The notes beneath the pieces were generated by a model. It had not been told where the DNA came from, did not search any database, and was given only the letters and a program-made list of their open reading frames with translations. A stretch of 64,000 nt of DNA from Nocardioides ginsengisegetis (GTDB lineage: Bacteria; Actinomycetota; Actinomycetes; Propionibacteriales; Nocardioidaceae). Below are positions 15,327-23,308 of this stretch, one piece after another (positions within the stretch are counted from its first letter, which is position 1; every line of letters starts with the position of its first letter). Location: positions 865,501-929,500 of the forward strand of contig NZ_JACGXA010000001.1 of the NCBI RefSeq assembly GCF_014138045.1, written 5' to 3'. The position numbers and the translations under genes were made by a program.

Positions 15327-17474
15327 ATGCGTCGCTGGGCCGAGTTCGTGCTGCGGCACCGCAGGTGGGTCGGGGTGTTCTGGCTGCTCGTCCTGGTGGC
15401 CGGCGGCGCGTCGGCGAGCCGGACGAGTGACCGCCTGACCGTCGACTTCTCGCTGCCGGGGCAGCCGGGCACCGAGGCGACGAGCCTGATCGTGCAGGCC
15501 GTGCACAACGGCGGCAACACCACGCCGATGCTGGCGACGGTCACGATGCCCGAGGGCCAGACGATCACCGGCAACGAGGACGCGGTCGCGCAGGCGTTCG
15601 CGGCCATCGAGCAGGGCGTGCCGGACACGCGGGTCGTCGACGAGGCCAACACCGGGGACACGGCGTTCCGGACCGACGACGACCGCACGGCGTACGCCAT
15701 GGTCTTCTACCCCTTCCCGCAGACGTTCGACGCCAAGCCGCCCACGGAGCCGATCCGTACGGCGGTCGAGGGGGCCGTGCCGTCCGGGGCCGTGGTGGGG
15801 GTCACCGGCATCGACGCGCTCGCGATCGGCGACGACTCCGGCGGTCCCGGGGTGCTGACCGAGACCCTCCTCGGCGGACTGGGTGCGCTCCTCGTGCTGG
15901 CGTTCGTCTTCGCCTCGATGCTGGCGCTGCTGCCCCTGGCGGTCGCGGCGGTGTCGATCCTGGCGACGTTCCTGATGCTGCTGCCCCTGACCTACCTGAC
16001 CGACGTGTCGTTCATCGTGCAGTTCCTGGTCGCGCTGGTCGGGCTGGGCGTCGCGATCGACTACTCGCTGATCCTGGTCACCCGGTGGCGGGAGGAACGC
16101 GACCACGGCAAGAACAACCACGAGGCGGTCGTCGCGGCGATGGAGACCGCCGGGCAGGCCGTGCTCTTCAGCGGCCTGACCGTGGCGATCGGTCTCCTGG
16201 CGCTGATCGTGCTGCCGGTGCCCTTCATGCGCAGCATCGGCATGGGCGGCGCGCTGATCCCCTTCGCCAGCGTGATGGTGACGCTCTCGCTGACCCCCGC
16301 GATCCTCGGTGGCATCGGGCCGCGCGTGGACTGGCCCAAGATCCGCCACGAGAACAAGGCGAGCAAGGGCTGGACGAAGTGGGCCCGCCTCGTCGTACGC
16401 CGTCGCGTGGCCGCCCTCCTCGTGGCCCTGCTGGCGCTCGGCCTGCTGTTCGTGGCGTTCCTCGGCATCAAGATCGGCGCCGCCTCCTCCGACTCCCTGG
16501 CCCAGAGCGGCCCGGCGGTGACCGCGCTCCACACCCTCGAGGACGGCGGCATCACGACCGGGGCGCTCACGCCCATCGAGGTGCTGACCGAGAGCGACCA
16601 GGCGTCGTCGGTCGCGGCGGAGCTCGGCAAGATCCAGGGCATCGACGCCGCGCTGGTGTCGACCGGCGCGACGAGCACCGCCGACGGCCGGACCGTGGTG
16701 GTGCTGATCCCCGACGGCGAGACCGTCAACTCGCGCAGCGTCGAGGTGGTGCGGCGCGTCAAGGACGCCGCCGACGGCATGCCGGGCGTGCTCGGGGTGG
16801 CCGGCCTCGGCACCGCCCAGGTCGACTTCCTGCACGCGGTCTACGGCAACTTCCCGCTGATGCTCTCGCTGATCGCGCTGCTGACCTACGTGCTGCTCGT
16901 TCGGGCGTTCCGATCGCTGCTGCTGCCGCTCAAGGCGGTGATCCTCAACCTGGTCTCGCTCACCGCCGTCTACGGCGCGATGGTGCTGTTCTGGCAGGAC
17001 GGCCACGGCTCCGACGCGCTCTTCGGCATCTCCGAGACCGGCGCGGTGACGTTCTGGGTGCCGCTGATGGTCTTCGCGTTCCTCTTCGGGCTGTCGATGG
17101 ACTACGAGGTCTTCATCCTGGCCCGGATCCGGGAGGAGTACGACGCGGGGCACCCCACCGACTCCGCCGTCATCGAGGGCATCGGGCGCACCGGCCGGCT
17201 CGTCACGAGCGCCGCGCTGATCCTGTTCCTGGCGTTCGCGGCCCTCGCGTCGGGCCCGGGCACCGACCTGAAGGTGATGGCGACCGGCCTCGGCTTCGGC
17301 ATCCTGCTCGACGCGACCGTCGTCCGGTCCCTCCTGGTGCCGTCGCTGGTGTCCCTCTTCGGCCGGTGGAACTGGTACCTCCCCGACGGCGTCGCCCGCC
17401 TCCTGCGGGTCGAGCCGTCGCACGCCCACACCGAGCGGCCGGATCAGTCCACGTTCTCGCAGGTGGGGAAGTAG
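15327..17474 (+). CDS. MMPL family transporter
   Basis: A full-length 715-residue RND-type transporter: TM1 near residue 16, a first extracytoplasmic domain (~35-165), a six-helix bundle (~175-345), TM near 365, a second extracytoplasmic domain (~380-505), and the last helices up to ~690. The family motif FLFGLSMDYEVFILARIREEY sits near 590. Family members export lipids or hydrophobic drugs by proton motive force. AGGAG lies 8 nt before ATG 15327. Its last 31 nt overlap the convergent kinase gene. It is paralogous to the truncated gene at the left edge. Confidence 0.93.
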   Translation: MRRWAEFVLRHRRWVGVFWLLVLVAGGASASRTSDRLTVDFSLPGQPGTEATSLIVQAVHNGGNTTPMLATVTMPEGQTITGNEDAVAQAFAAIEQGVPDTRVVDEANTGDTAFRTDDDRTAYAMVFYPFPQTFDAKPPTEPIRTAVEGAVPSGAVVGVTGIDALAIGDDSGGPGVLTETLLGGLGALLVLAFVFASMLALLPLAVAAVSILATFLMLLPLTYLTDVSFIVQFLVALVGLGVAIDYSLILVTRWREERDHGKNNHEAVVAAMETAGQAVLFSGLTVAIGLLALIVLPVPFMRSIGMGGALIPFASVMVTLSLTPAILGGIGPRVDWPKIRHENKASKGWTKWARLVVRRRVAALLVALLALGLLFVAFLGIKIGAASSDSLAQSGPAVTALHTLEDGGITTGALTPIEVLTESDQASSVAAELGKIQGIDAALVSTGATSTADGRTVVVLIPDGETVNSRSVEVVRRVKDAADGMPGVLGVAGLGTAQVDFLHAVYGNFPLMLSLIALLTYVLLVRAFRSLLLPLKAVILNLVSLTAVYGAMVLFWQDGHGSDALFGISETGAVTFWVPLMVFAFLFGLSMDYEVFILARIREEYDAGHPTDSAVIEGIGRTGRLVTSAALILFLAFAALASGPGTDLKVMATGLGFGILLDATVVRSLLVPSLVSLFGRWNWYLPDGVARLLRVEPSHAHTERPDQSTFSQVGK

Positions 17475-19984
17475 CGGTTGTCCTCCAGGTGGGCCCGGAG
17501 GATCGGGTCCGCGCGGTGCCGGCCCAGGTTCCACGCCAGCCAGTCGTCGTCGGAGCCGGTCCCGTGGCCGGCGAGGGCGCACGGCACGGCGTCGCGCGGC
17601 AGCGTCGCGAGCACCGGCACGGCGTCCGCGGACAGGCCCTCGAGGTAGGACCAGTCGACCTTGCCGGTCGCGGCGTACCGGTCGATGTTGTGCTGCGCGA
17701 TCCACGCGTCCGGGTTGACGGCGGCCAGGGCCAGCAGCAGGCCGGCGCCGCTGAGCAGCGCGGCACGCGGCAGCCAGGCGGCCCTCAGGGTGATCCCGGC
17801 GGCGAGCAGCCCGACCACGAGCAGGCCCAGCCAGCCCTCGAACACGTCGACGAGCAGGCGCAGCCGGGTGAAGCCGTAGGCCTCCTGGTAGAGGTGCATC
17901 CGGTGCACCGCCGAGGCCACGACGACGAGCGTCAGCACGCACAGCAGGCCGAGCGAGCCACGCAGCCAGGCCACGTCGGACGGGGTCGCACGAGGTGCCT
18001 TGCGGGCGGCGGCGCCGACCACCAGCAGGGTCAGTGCGGTGGCGACGGTGAGCTGGCCGAAGCCCTGGTGGACGTACTCGGCGTAGGTCAGGCCGGTCGT
18101 GCGCTCGAGGTAGCCGTGGCCGCCGAAGATGACCGTCGCCTGCGCGGCGAGGAAGAGGAGGAAGACCGCGTCGACCAGCAGCACCGGCGCGAGCCACTCG
18201 TAGCGCTGGGCGACCGGTCGCGCCGGGCCGCTGCTCGTGTCGACCGAGGGCGGGTTGACGGCGAGGTACGCCGCGGCGAGCACCATGCCGCCGACGGCCA
18301 CCGCCAGGAACGCCCGGAAGACGAGCGTGTCGTGGTGGAAGTTGGGGACGAGCACGTCGACCCACGAGGCGAAGAGCGCGTCCGCGGAGGCGAAGAGCAG
18401 TCCGAAGACGAGCACGGCGAGGACCGACAGCGCGACCGTCCGGACGGCCGCCGTGGACCGCCCGGGACCACCGGTGCCGCGCAGTGACCGGCCGAGCCAG
18501 GGCAGGCCGCGCAGCCCGGCGAGCGGCCAGGCGATGCCGGCGAGCACGAAGCCCCGCAAGGTCCGGCCGTCGACCAGCCCGGCCATGCACACGGCACCGC
18601 CGGCGAACAGGCAGAGCGCCACGATCCACTGGGCGTCCCGGACGACCACGGTGCCGGCCAGGAGCAGGCAGAGCCCGGCGCAGGTCAGCGTGAACGGCGA
18701 GCGGCGGTGCACGCTCGAGGCGAGCAGGACAGCCCCGGCGGCCAGCAGGACCAGGAAGGTGCCCAGCCCGAAGCTGCGGAAGGGCAGGACCACGCTGGCG
18801 AGCAGGCCGACGCCCGCGCTCGCGAGCAGCGTGCGCCGGCTGCCGGGGACGCCGGCGTCGGGCCAGAAGCGGCCGAAGAGCGCGTCCAACGTCGGCTCGG
18901 GGACCCGGACGGCGGGCGGTGTCGGGGCGGGGATCGACATGGCCGGCTCCTCGGTCTCGGTTGTCCGGGTGGTGGTGGGGGTCAGGACGGCGGGCAGCTC
19001 GGCGCGCACGCGGGCGCCGGTGCGGCCCGGCTCGGGGTCGACGACGTGGATGGTGCCGCCGTGCAGGTCGGTGACCCAGCGGGCGATGGCCAGCCCGAGG
19101 CCGGTGCCGCCGCCACCCTCGGCGTCGGAGAGCGTGCCGAACCGCTCGAACACCCGGTCCCGGTCGGCGGCCGCGATCCCGGGCCCGTCGTCGTGGACCT
19201 CGAGCCGCCAGCCACCGTCCGTCCCTGCCGCGGTGACCCGGACGACGCCGCCCGTGGAGCTGTGCCGCGAGGCGTTGTCCAGGAGGTTGGCGACGAGCTG
19301 GTGGAGCCGCGCCGGGTCGGCCGGGACGCTGAGCGCGGGCGGGGTGACGCGCACGTCGTAGGTCACCTCGCGGCCGGTCGCCCGGGCCTCGGCCACGGCC
19401 CGGTCCAGGAGGTCTCCGACAGAGACGTCGGTGGGGGAGAGGTCGGTCTGCCCCGCGTCCACGCGGGCCAGGTCGAGCAGGTCCGAGGCGAGGGCCGAGA
19501 GCCGCTCGGCCTGGTCGAGCGCGGTGCGGAGCGCGACGGGGTCCGGCTCGGCGACCCCGTCGACGAGGTTCTCCAGCACCGCACAGAGCGCCGCGAGCGG
19601 GGTCCGGAGCTCGTGGCTGACGTTGGCCACCAGCTCGCGCCGCTGGCGGTCGACCTGTGCGAGGTCGGCGGCCATCCGGTTGAAGGCGCGGGCCAGCTCG
19701 CCGACCTCGTCACTCGAGGTGGCGGTGACGCGTACGTCGTGGTCGCCGCGGGCCATCCGGCCGGCGGCCGCGGTCATCTCGCGCAGCGGTGAGGTCATGC
19801 CGACGGCCAGCAGCTGGGTCACGCCCAGGGCCAGCGCCACGGTGACCGGGACGGCCAACCAGATGGGTACGCCGCCGCCGGAGCCGATCGCGCCGACCAC
19901 CGACGCGACCGTGACGCTGACCGCGACGAGGACGCCGAGCTTGACCTTGACCGAGCTGACGCGGTCGAGCACGGGCGTGCTCAT
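17444..19984 (-). CDS. Sensor histidine kinase fused to a DUF4173-like multi-TM domain
   Basis: One unbroken frame of 846 residues. N-terminal half: two TM helices (~15-36, 39-62), HAMP (~60-112), HisKA with H124 in NVSHELRTPL, and HATPase with N237, DDGPGI and GTGLGLAI up to ~330. From residue ~385 on it is a membrane protein with ten or more TM segments and a short soluble C-terminus, like DUF4173/DUF4153 proteins. The junction contains Met349 (codon at 18940) with GAGGAG 6 nt upstream, so a second product may be made. ATG 19984 overlaps the response regulator stop (ATGA). Signal and output are unknown. Confidence 0.87.
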   Translation of the reverse strand: MSTPVLDRVSSVKVKLGVLVAVSVTVASVVGAIGSGGGVPIWLAVPVTVALALGVTQLLAVGMTSPLREMTAAAGRMARGDHDVRVTATSSDEVGELARAFNRMAADLAQVDRQRRELVANVSHELRTPLAALCAVLENLVDGVAEPDPVALRTALDQAERLSALASDLLDLARVDAGQTDLSPTDVSVGDLLDRAVAEARATGREVTYDVRVTPPALSVPADPARLHQLVANLLDNASRHSSTGGVVRVTAAGTDGGWRLEVHDDGPGIAAADRDRVFERFGTLSDAEGGGGTGLGLAIARWVTDLHGGTIHVVDPEPGRTGARVRAELPAVLTPTTTRTTETEEPAMSIPAPTPPAVRVPEPTLDALFGRFWPDAGVPGSRRTLLASAGVGLLASVVLPFRSFGLGTFLVLLAAGAVLLASSVHRRSPFTLTCAGLCLLLAGTVVVRDAQWIVALCLFAGGAVCMAGLVDGRTLRGFVLAGIAWPLAGLRGLPWLGRSLRGTGGPGRSTAAVRTVALSVLAVLVFGLLFASADALFASWVDVLVPNFHHDTLVFRAFLAVAVGGMVLAAAYLAVNPPSVDTSSGPARPVAQRYEWLAPVLLVDAVFLLFLAAQATVIFGGHGYLERTTGLTYAEYVHQGFGQLTVATALTLLVVGAAARKAPRATPSDVAWLRGSLGLLCVLTLVVVASAVHRMHLYQEAYGFTRLRLLVDVFEGWLGLLVVGLLAAGITLRAAWLPRAALLSGAGLLLALAAVNPDAWIAQHNIDRYAATGKVDWSYLEGLSADAVPVLATLPRDAVPCALAGHGTGSDDDWLAWNLGRHRADPILRAHLEDNRYFPTCENVD

Positions 19985-20703
19985 CGGCTGTCCGCGGACG
20001 GGGTCTCGAGGGCGTAGCCGACGCCGTGCACGGTGCGCACCCGGTCGGCGCCGATCTTGCCGCGCAGCGCCTTCACGTGGCTGTCCACCGTGCGGGTCCC
20101 CGTCGCGCCCTGCCAGCCCCAGACCTCGGCGTACAGGTGCTCGCGCGTCAGCACGGTGCCCGGGCTGGCGGCCAGGCAGAGCAGCAGGTCGAACTCGGTC
20201 GGGGTCAGGTGCACCTCGTCCCCGGTGACCCAGACGCGGCGGGCGGCCGCGTCGACCCGCAGGTCGCCGAGCCGGTCCAGGGAACCGGCCGAGCGGGTGG
20301 CGAGCTCGGCGGCCCGCTCGACACGGCGGAGCAGGGCCGCGACCCGGGCCACGAGCTCACGCATCCGGAAGGGCTTGGTGAGGTAGTCGTCGGCGCCCAC
20401 GCCCAGGCCGACCAAGATGTCCGCCTCGTCGTCGCGGGCGGTGAGCATCAGCACCGGGACCGGCCGGTCGGCCTGGATCCGGCGGCAGACCTCGTGGCCG
20501 TCGAAGCCGGGGAGCATCACGTCCAACAGCACCAGGTCCGGCGCCGTCTCCGCGCAGAGCCGCACGGCGCCGGGGCCGTCGAAGGCCTGGACGACCTCGT
20601 AGCCCGACGAACGGAGCCGGTCGGTGACGGCCTGGTTGATGACCGGCTCGTCCTCCACCACGAGGATGCGCGGCGCGGCGACGGCGGTCCCGGTGACTGG
20701 CAT
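19981..20703 (-). CDS. OmpR/PhoB-type response regulator
   Basis: A 240-residue two-component regulator. The receiver domain (~12-122) has acidic DE near 17-18, phospho-acceptor Asp in VLLDVMLPG (near 56), and Lys in YLTKPF; the C-terminal winged helix (~145-235) has LTPTEFDLLL and TVDSHVKALRGKIG. The cognate kinase follows with a 4-nt ATGA overlap. No RBS is visible, but TACGCT lies 6 nt before ATG 20703, suggesting a leaderless message. Confidence 0.93.
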   Translation of the reverse strand: MPVTGTAVAAPRILVVEDEPVINQAVTDRLRSSGYEVVQAFDGPGAVRLCAETAPDLVLLDVMLPGFDGHEVCRRIQADRPVPVLMLTARDDEADILVGLGVGADDYLTKPFRMRELVARVAALLRRVERAAELATRSAGSLDRLGDLRVDAAARRVWVTGDEVHLTPTEFDLLLCLAASPGTVLTREHLYAEVWGWQGATGTRTVDSHVKALRGKIGADRVRTVHGVGYALETPSADSR

Positions 20704-20709
20704 GCAGCG

Positions 20710-20715
20710 AGCGTA
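20710..20715 (-). promoter_or_regulatory. -10 box TACGCT of the response regulator, leaderless type
   Basis: On the minus strand TACGCT ends 6 nt before the ATG of the response regulator gene. No Shine-Dalgarno is present, which fits a leaderless transcript for the two-component operon. Confidence 0.45.
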
Positions 20716-20767
20716 GGAGTCGAGGAGGGGGTGAGTGGGGGACGACTCGTGAAGGTTCTGTGCAGGT

Positions 20768-21376
20768 CTACCCCTGCGCGGCCAGCGCCGCTCCTTCGGC
20801 GAAGAACGCCGCCAGGTCCGGGATCTCCGACAGGGGGTGGGCCGCCCCGAAAGGGGCGTTCCAGAACGGCCCGGTGTGCTGGTCCGGCCTCCACGGACCG
20901 ACGTAGGCGTAGGGGACGCCGAGGAAGTCGTCGCCGGGGGAGACGCCGTAGTTCACCTCGTCGCGGGTGATGCCCAGGTCGAAGTGCTCGGGCCAGAGCA
21001 CCCGGTCGAGGTCCGGGGCGAACGCGGTCATGGCCTCCGCCCCGGCCCTGAACCCCTCCGCGATCTCGGCGGCCGCCGCCGGGTCGAGCCGGAGCGGGTG
21101 CTCCGCCGTCAGGCCCCAGCCTCCGGAGTAGACGTCGTCCAGGGAGTGCGGGACCACCCCGGCCCCGGCCCCGACCTCGGCGATGGTGCGCCCGTCGAGG
21201 GGGACCGCCCAGCCGCCGACGACCAGGGACGTGCCCTCCACCCGCACGGAGGGCTCGGCGACCGTGCCGAACCCTCCGGGGGTGACGCGCAACCTGATCG
21301 TCCCGCTCACGACGTGCTGCGGTCCGGCGAGCAGCAGCTCGGCGACGGCGTGGAGCGACAACCGGGTGGTCTGCAC
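20768..21376 (-). CDS. Conserved hypothetical protein
   Basis: A soluble 202-residue protein with no signal peptide. The N-terminal third is strand-rich (VSGTIRLRVTPGGFG, SVRVEGTSLVVGGWAVPLDG), the middle is helical, and the C-terminus has many aromatic and Pro residues (VGPWRPDQHTGPFWNAPFG). I do not recognise a named domain; the composition is like proteins annotated only as hypothetical in related actinomycetes. Start GTG 21376 lies 4 nt after the protease stop, so both are probably in one operon. It is followed by 64 nt of spacer before the response regulator. Confidence 0.7.
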   Translation of the reverse strand: MQTTRLSLHAVAELLLAGPQHVVSGTIRLRVTPGGFGTVAEPSVRVEGTSLVVGGWAVPLDGRTIAEVGAGAGVVPHSLDDVYSGGWGLTAEHPLRLDPAAAAEIAEGFRAGAEAMTAFAPDLDRVLWPEHFDLGITRDEVNYGVSPGDDFLGVPYAYVGPWRPDQHTGPFWNAPFGAAHPLSEIPDLAAFFAEGAALAAQG

Positions 21377-21380
21377 GATG

Positions 21381-23126
21381 TCACCGTACGGCGGCTCCGG
21401 CGTTGACCATGCCCGCGCCGTAGGCGTCGGCGAAGCGGATCGGGTGCCGGAAGTCGAGGTGGCACCAGCCCGTCGGGCACGGCCCGGCGGTCGTCGAGTC
21501 GGTCTTGTTCGCCGGGTCGTTCGGGCCCGTCAGGTTCACCATGTCGGTCCGGGCGGTGGCCCGGAGCTTGGCGAGCAGCCCGTTCGGGTTGCCCTGGAGC
21601 TCGGGGTGGGCCGCCAGGGTCAGCGCGGCGACGCCCGTCGCGTTGGGCGAGGACATCGAGGTGCCCTGCAGCCACCCGAACGCCGAGCCGTTGACCTTGA
21701 AGCAGGCGAAGGTCAGGAAGCTCGCGAGCGACGGATCCTGGCAGATCTCCCCGTTGGCGGTCAGCGCGCCGAGGGTGCCCCACCCGCCGTAGAGGATGTC
21801 ACCGGCGCCACCGTCGTAGCGCGGGATGTTGAACTTCCGCGCGCCGCCCGGGGCGGCGATGTCCACGCGCGACCCGTAGCTGGAGTAGTAGGTCAGCTGG
21901 TCGCGTGCGCCGACCGCCGAGGCCGGCCACTTGATCGCCGGGTCGACCGAGGCCGGTTGCGGGGCGATCGCGTTGTTCGTGGCCGAGACCATGACGACCC
22001 CGGGCACGCCGGCCGGCACCTCGAGGAGGCCGCGGTAGTCGTTCTCGGCGACCGAGGTCCCGGGGATGATGTCCGCGATCCCCTCGGGTCCGCTGTCGAC
22101 CCGGCCGACCCCGGCCAGGCCGTTCCAGGTGACCCGGTTGACCCGGACGTGCTCGTTGCCGGCGGAGGCGAAGATCGCCGTGCCGTTGGCACGGCAGTAG
22201 TTCGTGGCGTCCACCCAGAGCTGGTAGTCGCCGGTGTCGAGGACCGGGTCGTCGTAGCCGCCGATCGACATGTTGATCACGTCGGCGTCGGCGTCGCAGG
22301 CGCGGATCATGCCGTCGACGATCCAGGTGGTCAGCCCACCACCGAGCGTCGTCGACAGCGTCTTGAAGCCCATCACCGTCACGTTCGGCGCGACGCCGTT
22401 GGAGGCGAAGCCGTTGACGGCGCCGGCGATCCGGCTGCCGACCCACGTGCCGTGGCCCTCGGTGTCCCCGCTCGAGCAGTCCTTCTCACCGAGGCCGGGT
22501 CCGAACTGTCGCGTCAGCACGTTGCAGGGGATCGTGTTGGCCGAGTCCTGGCCGTCGTAGTTGGCGGCAAGCTCCTTGTGCGAGCCGTCCAGGCCGCTGT
22601 CGACCACCGCCACCCGCACCGTGCGGTCGCCCAGGGTGGTGGCCCAGGCGGCCGGCACGTTCATCCGGTTGTCGTCCCACTGGAGGATGCCCTCGGGGTT
22701 GGTCTCGCCCGCGAACGACGACAGGTTGTGCCACGGGTCGGGGACCGGGTCGGTGCCGGGGCTGCCCAGCTGGGGGCTCCCCGTGGTGGCCGCCGCACCC
22801 GACGAGTCGGGCTCACCGACGCTGATCCACTTGTCGAGCCAGACGCTCTTGACCTTCGAGTTGCCCTTCACGTCCGAGCGGAACGCCCCGTTGGTGGAGA
22901 CCACCGCGAGCGCGCCGATCTTGCTGAGGTCGGTCGTGACGACGCCGCCGCTCGCCTTCACGGCGGCGTACATCTGGTCACGCGTGGTGCCCGGGGCGAA
23001 CCGGACCACGGTGACGTTCCAGGGGTTCGTCGACGACGTGGGCTGGGCCTGGGCCACGGTGGTGGCGGCGGCCGGCATCCCGATCGCGGCGACGGCGATG
23101 GCCGAGGCCAGGAGGAATCTGCGCAT
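21381..23126 (-). CDS. Secreted subtilisin-like serine protease (S8)
   Basis: A 581-residue exported subtilase. Residues 1-28 are a signal peptide ending near AQAQ; ~35-100 resemble an I9-type inhibitory propeptide. Catalytic residues are D176 (VAVVDSGLDGSH), H225 (EGHGTWVG) and S490 (GTSMSSPNATG), with oxyanion Asn N324 (SAGNEH). A ~100-residue C-terminal part contains Cys. ATG 23126 is chosen because the signal peptide follows at once; GTG 23132 is an alternative. It likely degrades proteins outside the cell or processes surface proteins. It reads away from the hybrid kinase operon and is followed by the hypothetical gene. Confidence 0.93.
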   Translation of the reverse strand: MRRFLLASAIAVAAIGMPAAATTVAQAQPTSSTNPWNVTVVRFAPGTTRDQMYAAVKASGGVVTTDLSKIGALAVVSTNGAFRSDVKGNSKVKSVWLDKWISVGEPDSSGAAATTGSPQLGSPGTDPVPDPWHNLSSFAGETNPEGILQWDDNRMNVPAAWATTLGDRTVRVAVVDSGLDGSHKELAANYDGQDSANTIPCNVLTRQFGPGLGEKDCSSGDTEGHGTWVGSRIAGAVNGFASNGVAPNVTVMGFKTLSTTLGGGLTTWIVDGMIRACDADADVINMSIGGYDDPVLDTGDYQLWVDATNYCRANGTAIFASAGNEHVRVNRVTWNGLAGVGRVDSGPEGIADIIPGTSVAENDYRGLLEVPAGVPGVVMVSATNNAIAPQPASVDPAIKWPASAVGARDQLTYYSSYGSRVDIAAPGGARKFNIPRYDGGAGDILYGGWGTLGALTANGEICQDPSLASFLTFACFKVNGSAFGWLQGTSMSSPNATGVAALTLAAHPELQGNPNGLLAKLRATARTDMVNLTGPNDPANKTDSTTAGPCPTGWCHLDFRHPIRFADAYGAGMVNAGAAVR

Positions 23127-23308
23127 GCGCACATCAGAGCACCGGAGTGGGGCCTCTCCATCGCCTCAATTGGGGTGCCTCGGACCGACGCCCGCCGACG
23201 CGCATTTGAGCCACCTGGGCGATTGCCCCCTCCGGCGAACCTGAGGAAACTCGAAGGGTCGTCGACACGGCGTCACCGGTGACCGAGGTCGACGGTGGGG
23301 AGGAAGCG

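Noticed and set aside
15198..18629. An 1143-codon minus-strand frame across the MMPL gene
   Set aside because: Low-complexity Arg/Asp/Val-rich translation typical of antisense of high-GC genes; the plus-strand MMPL protein is clearly real.
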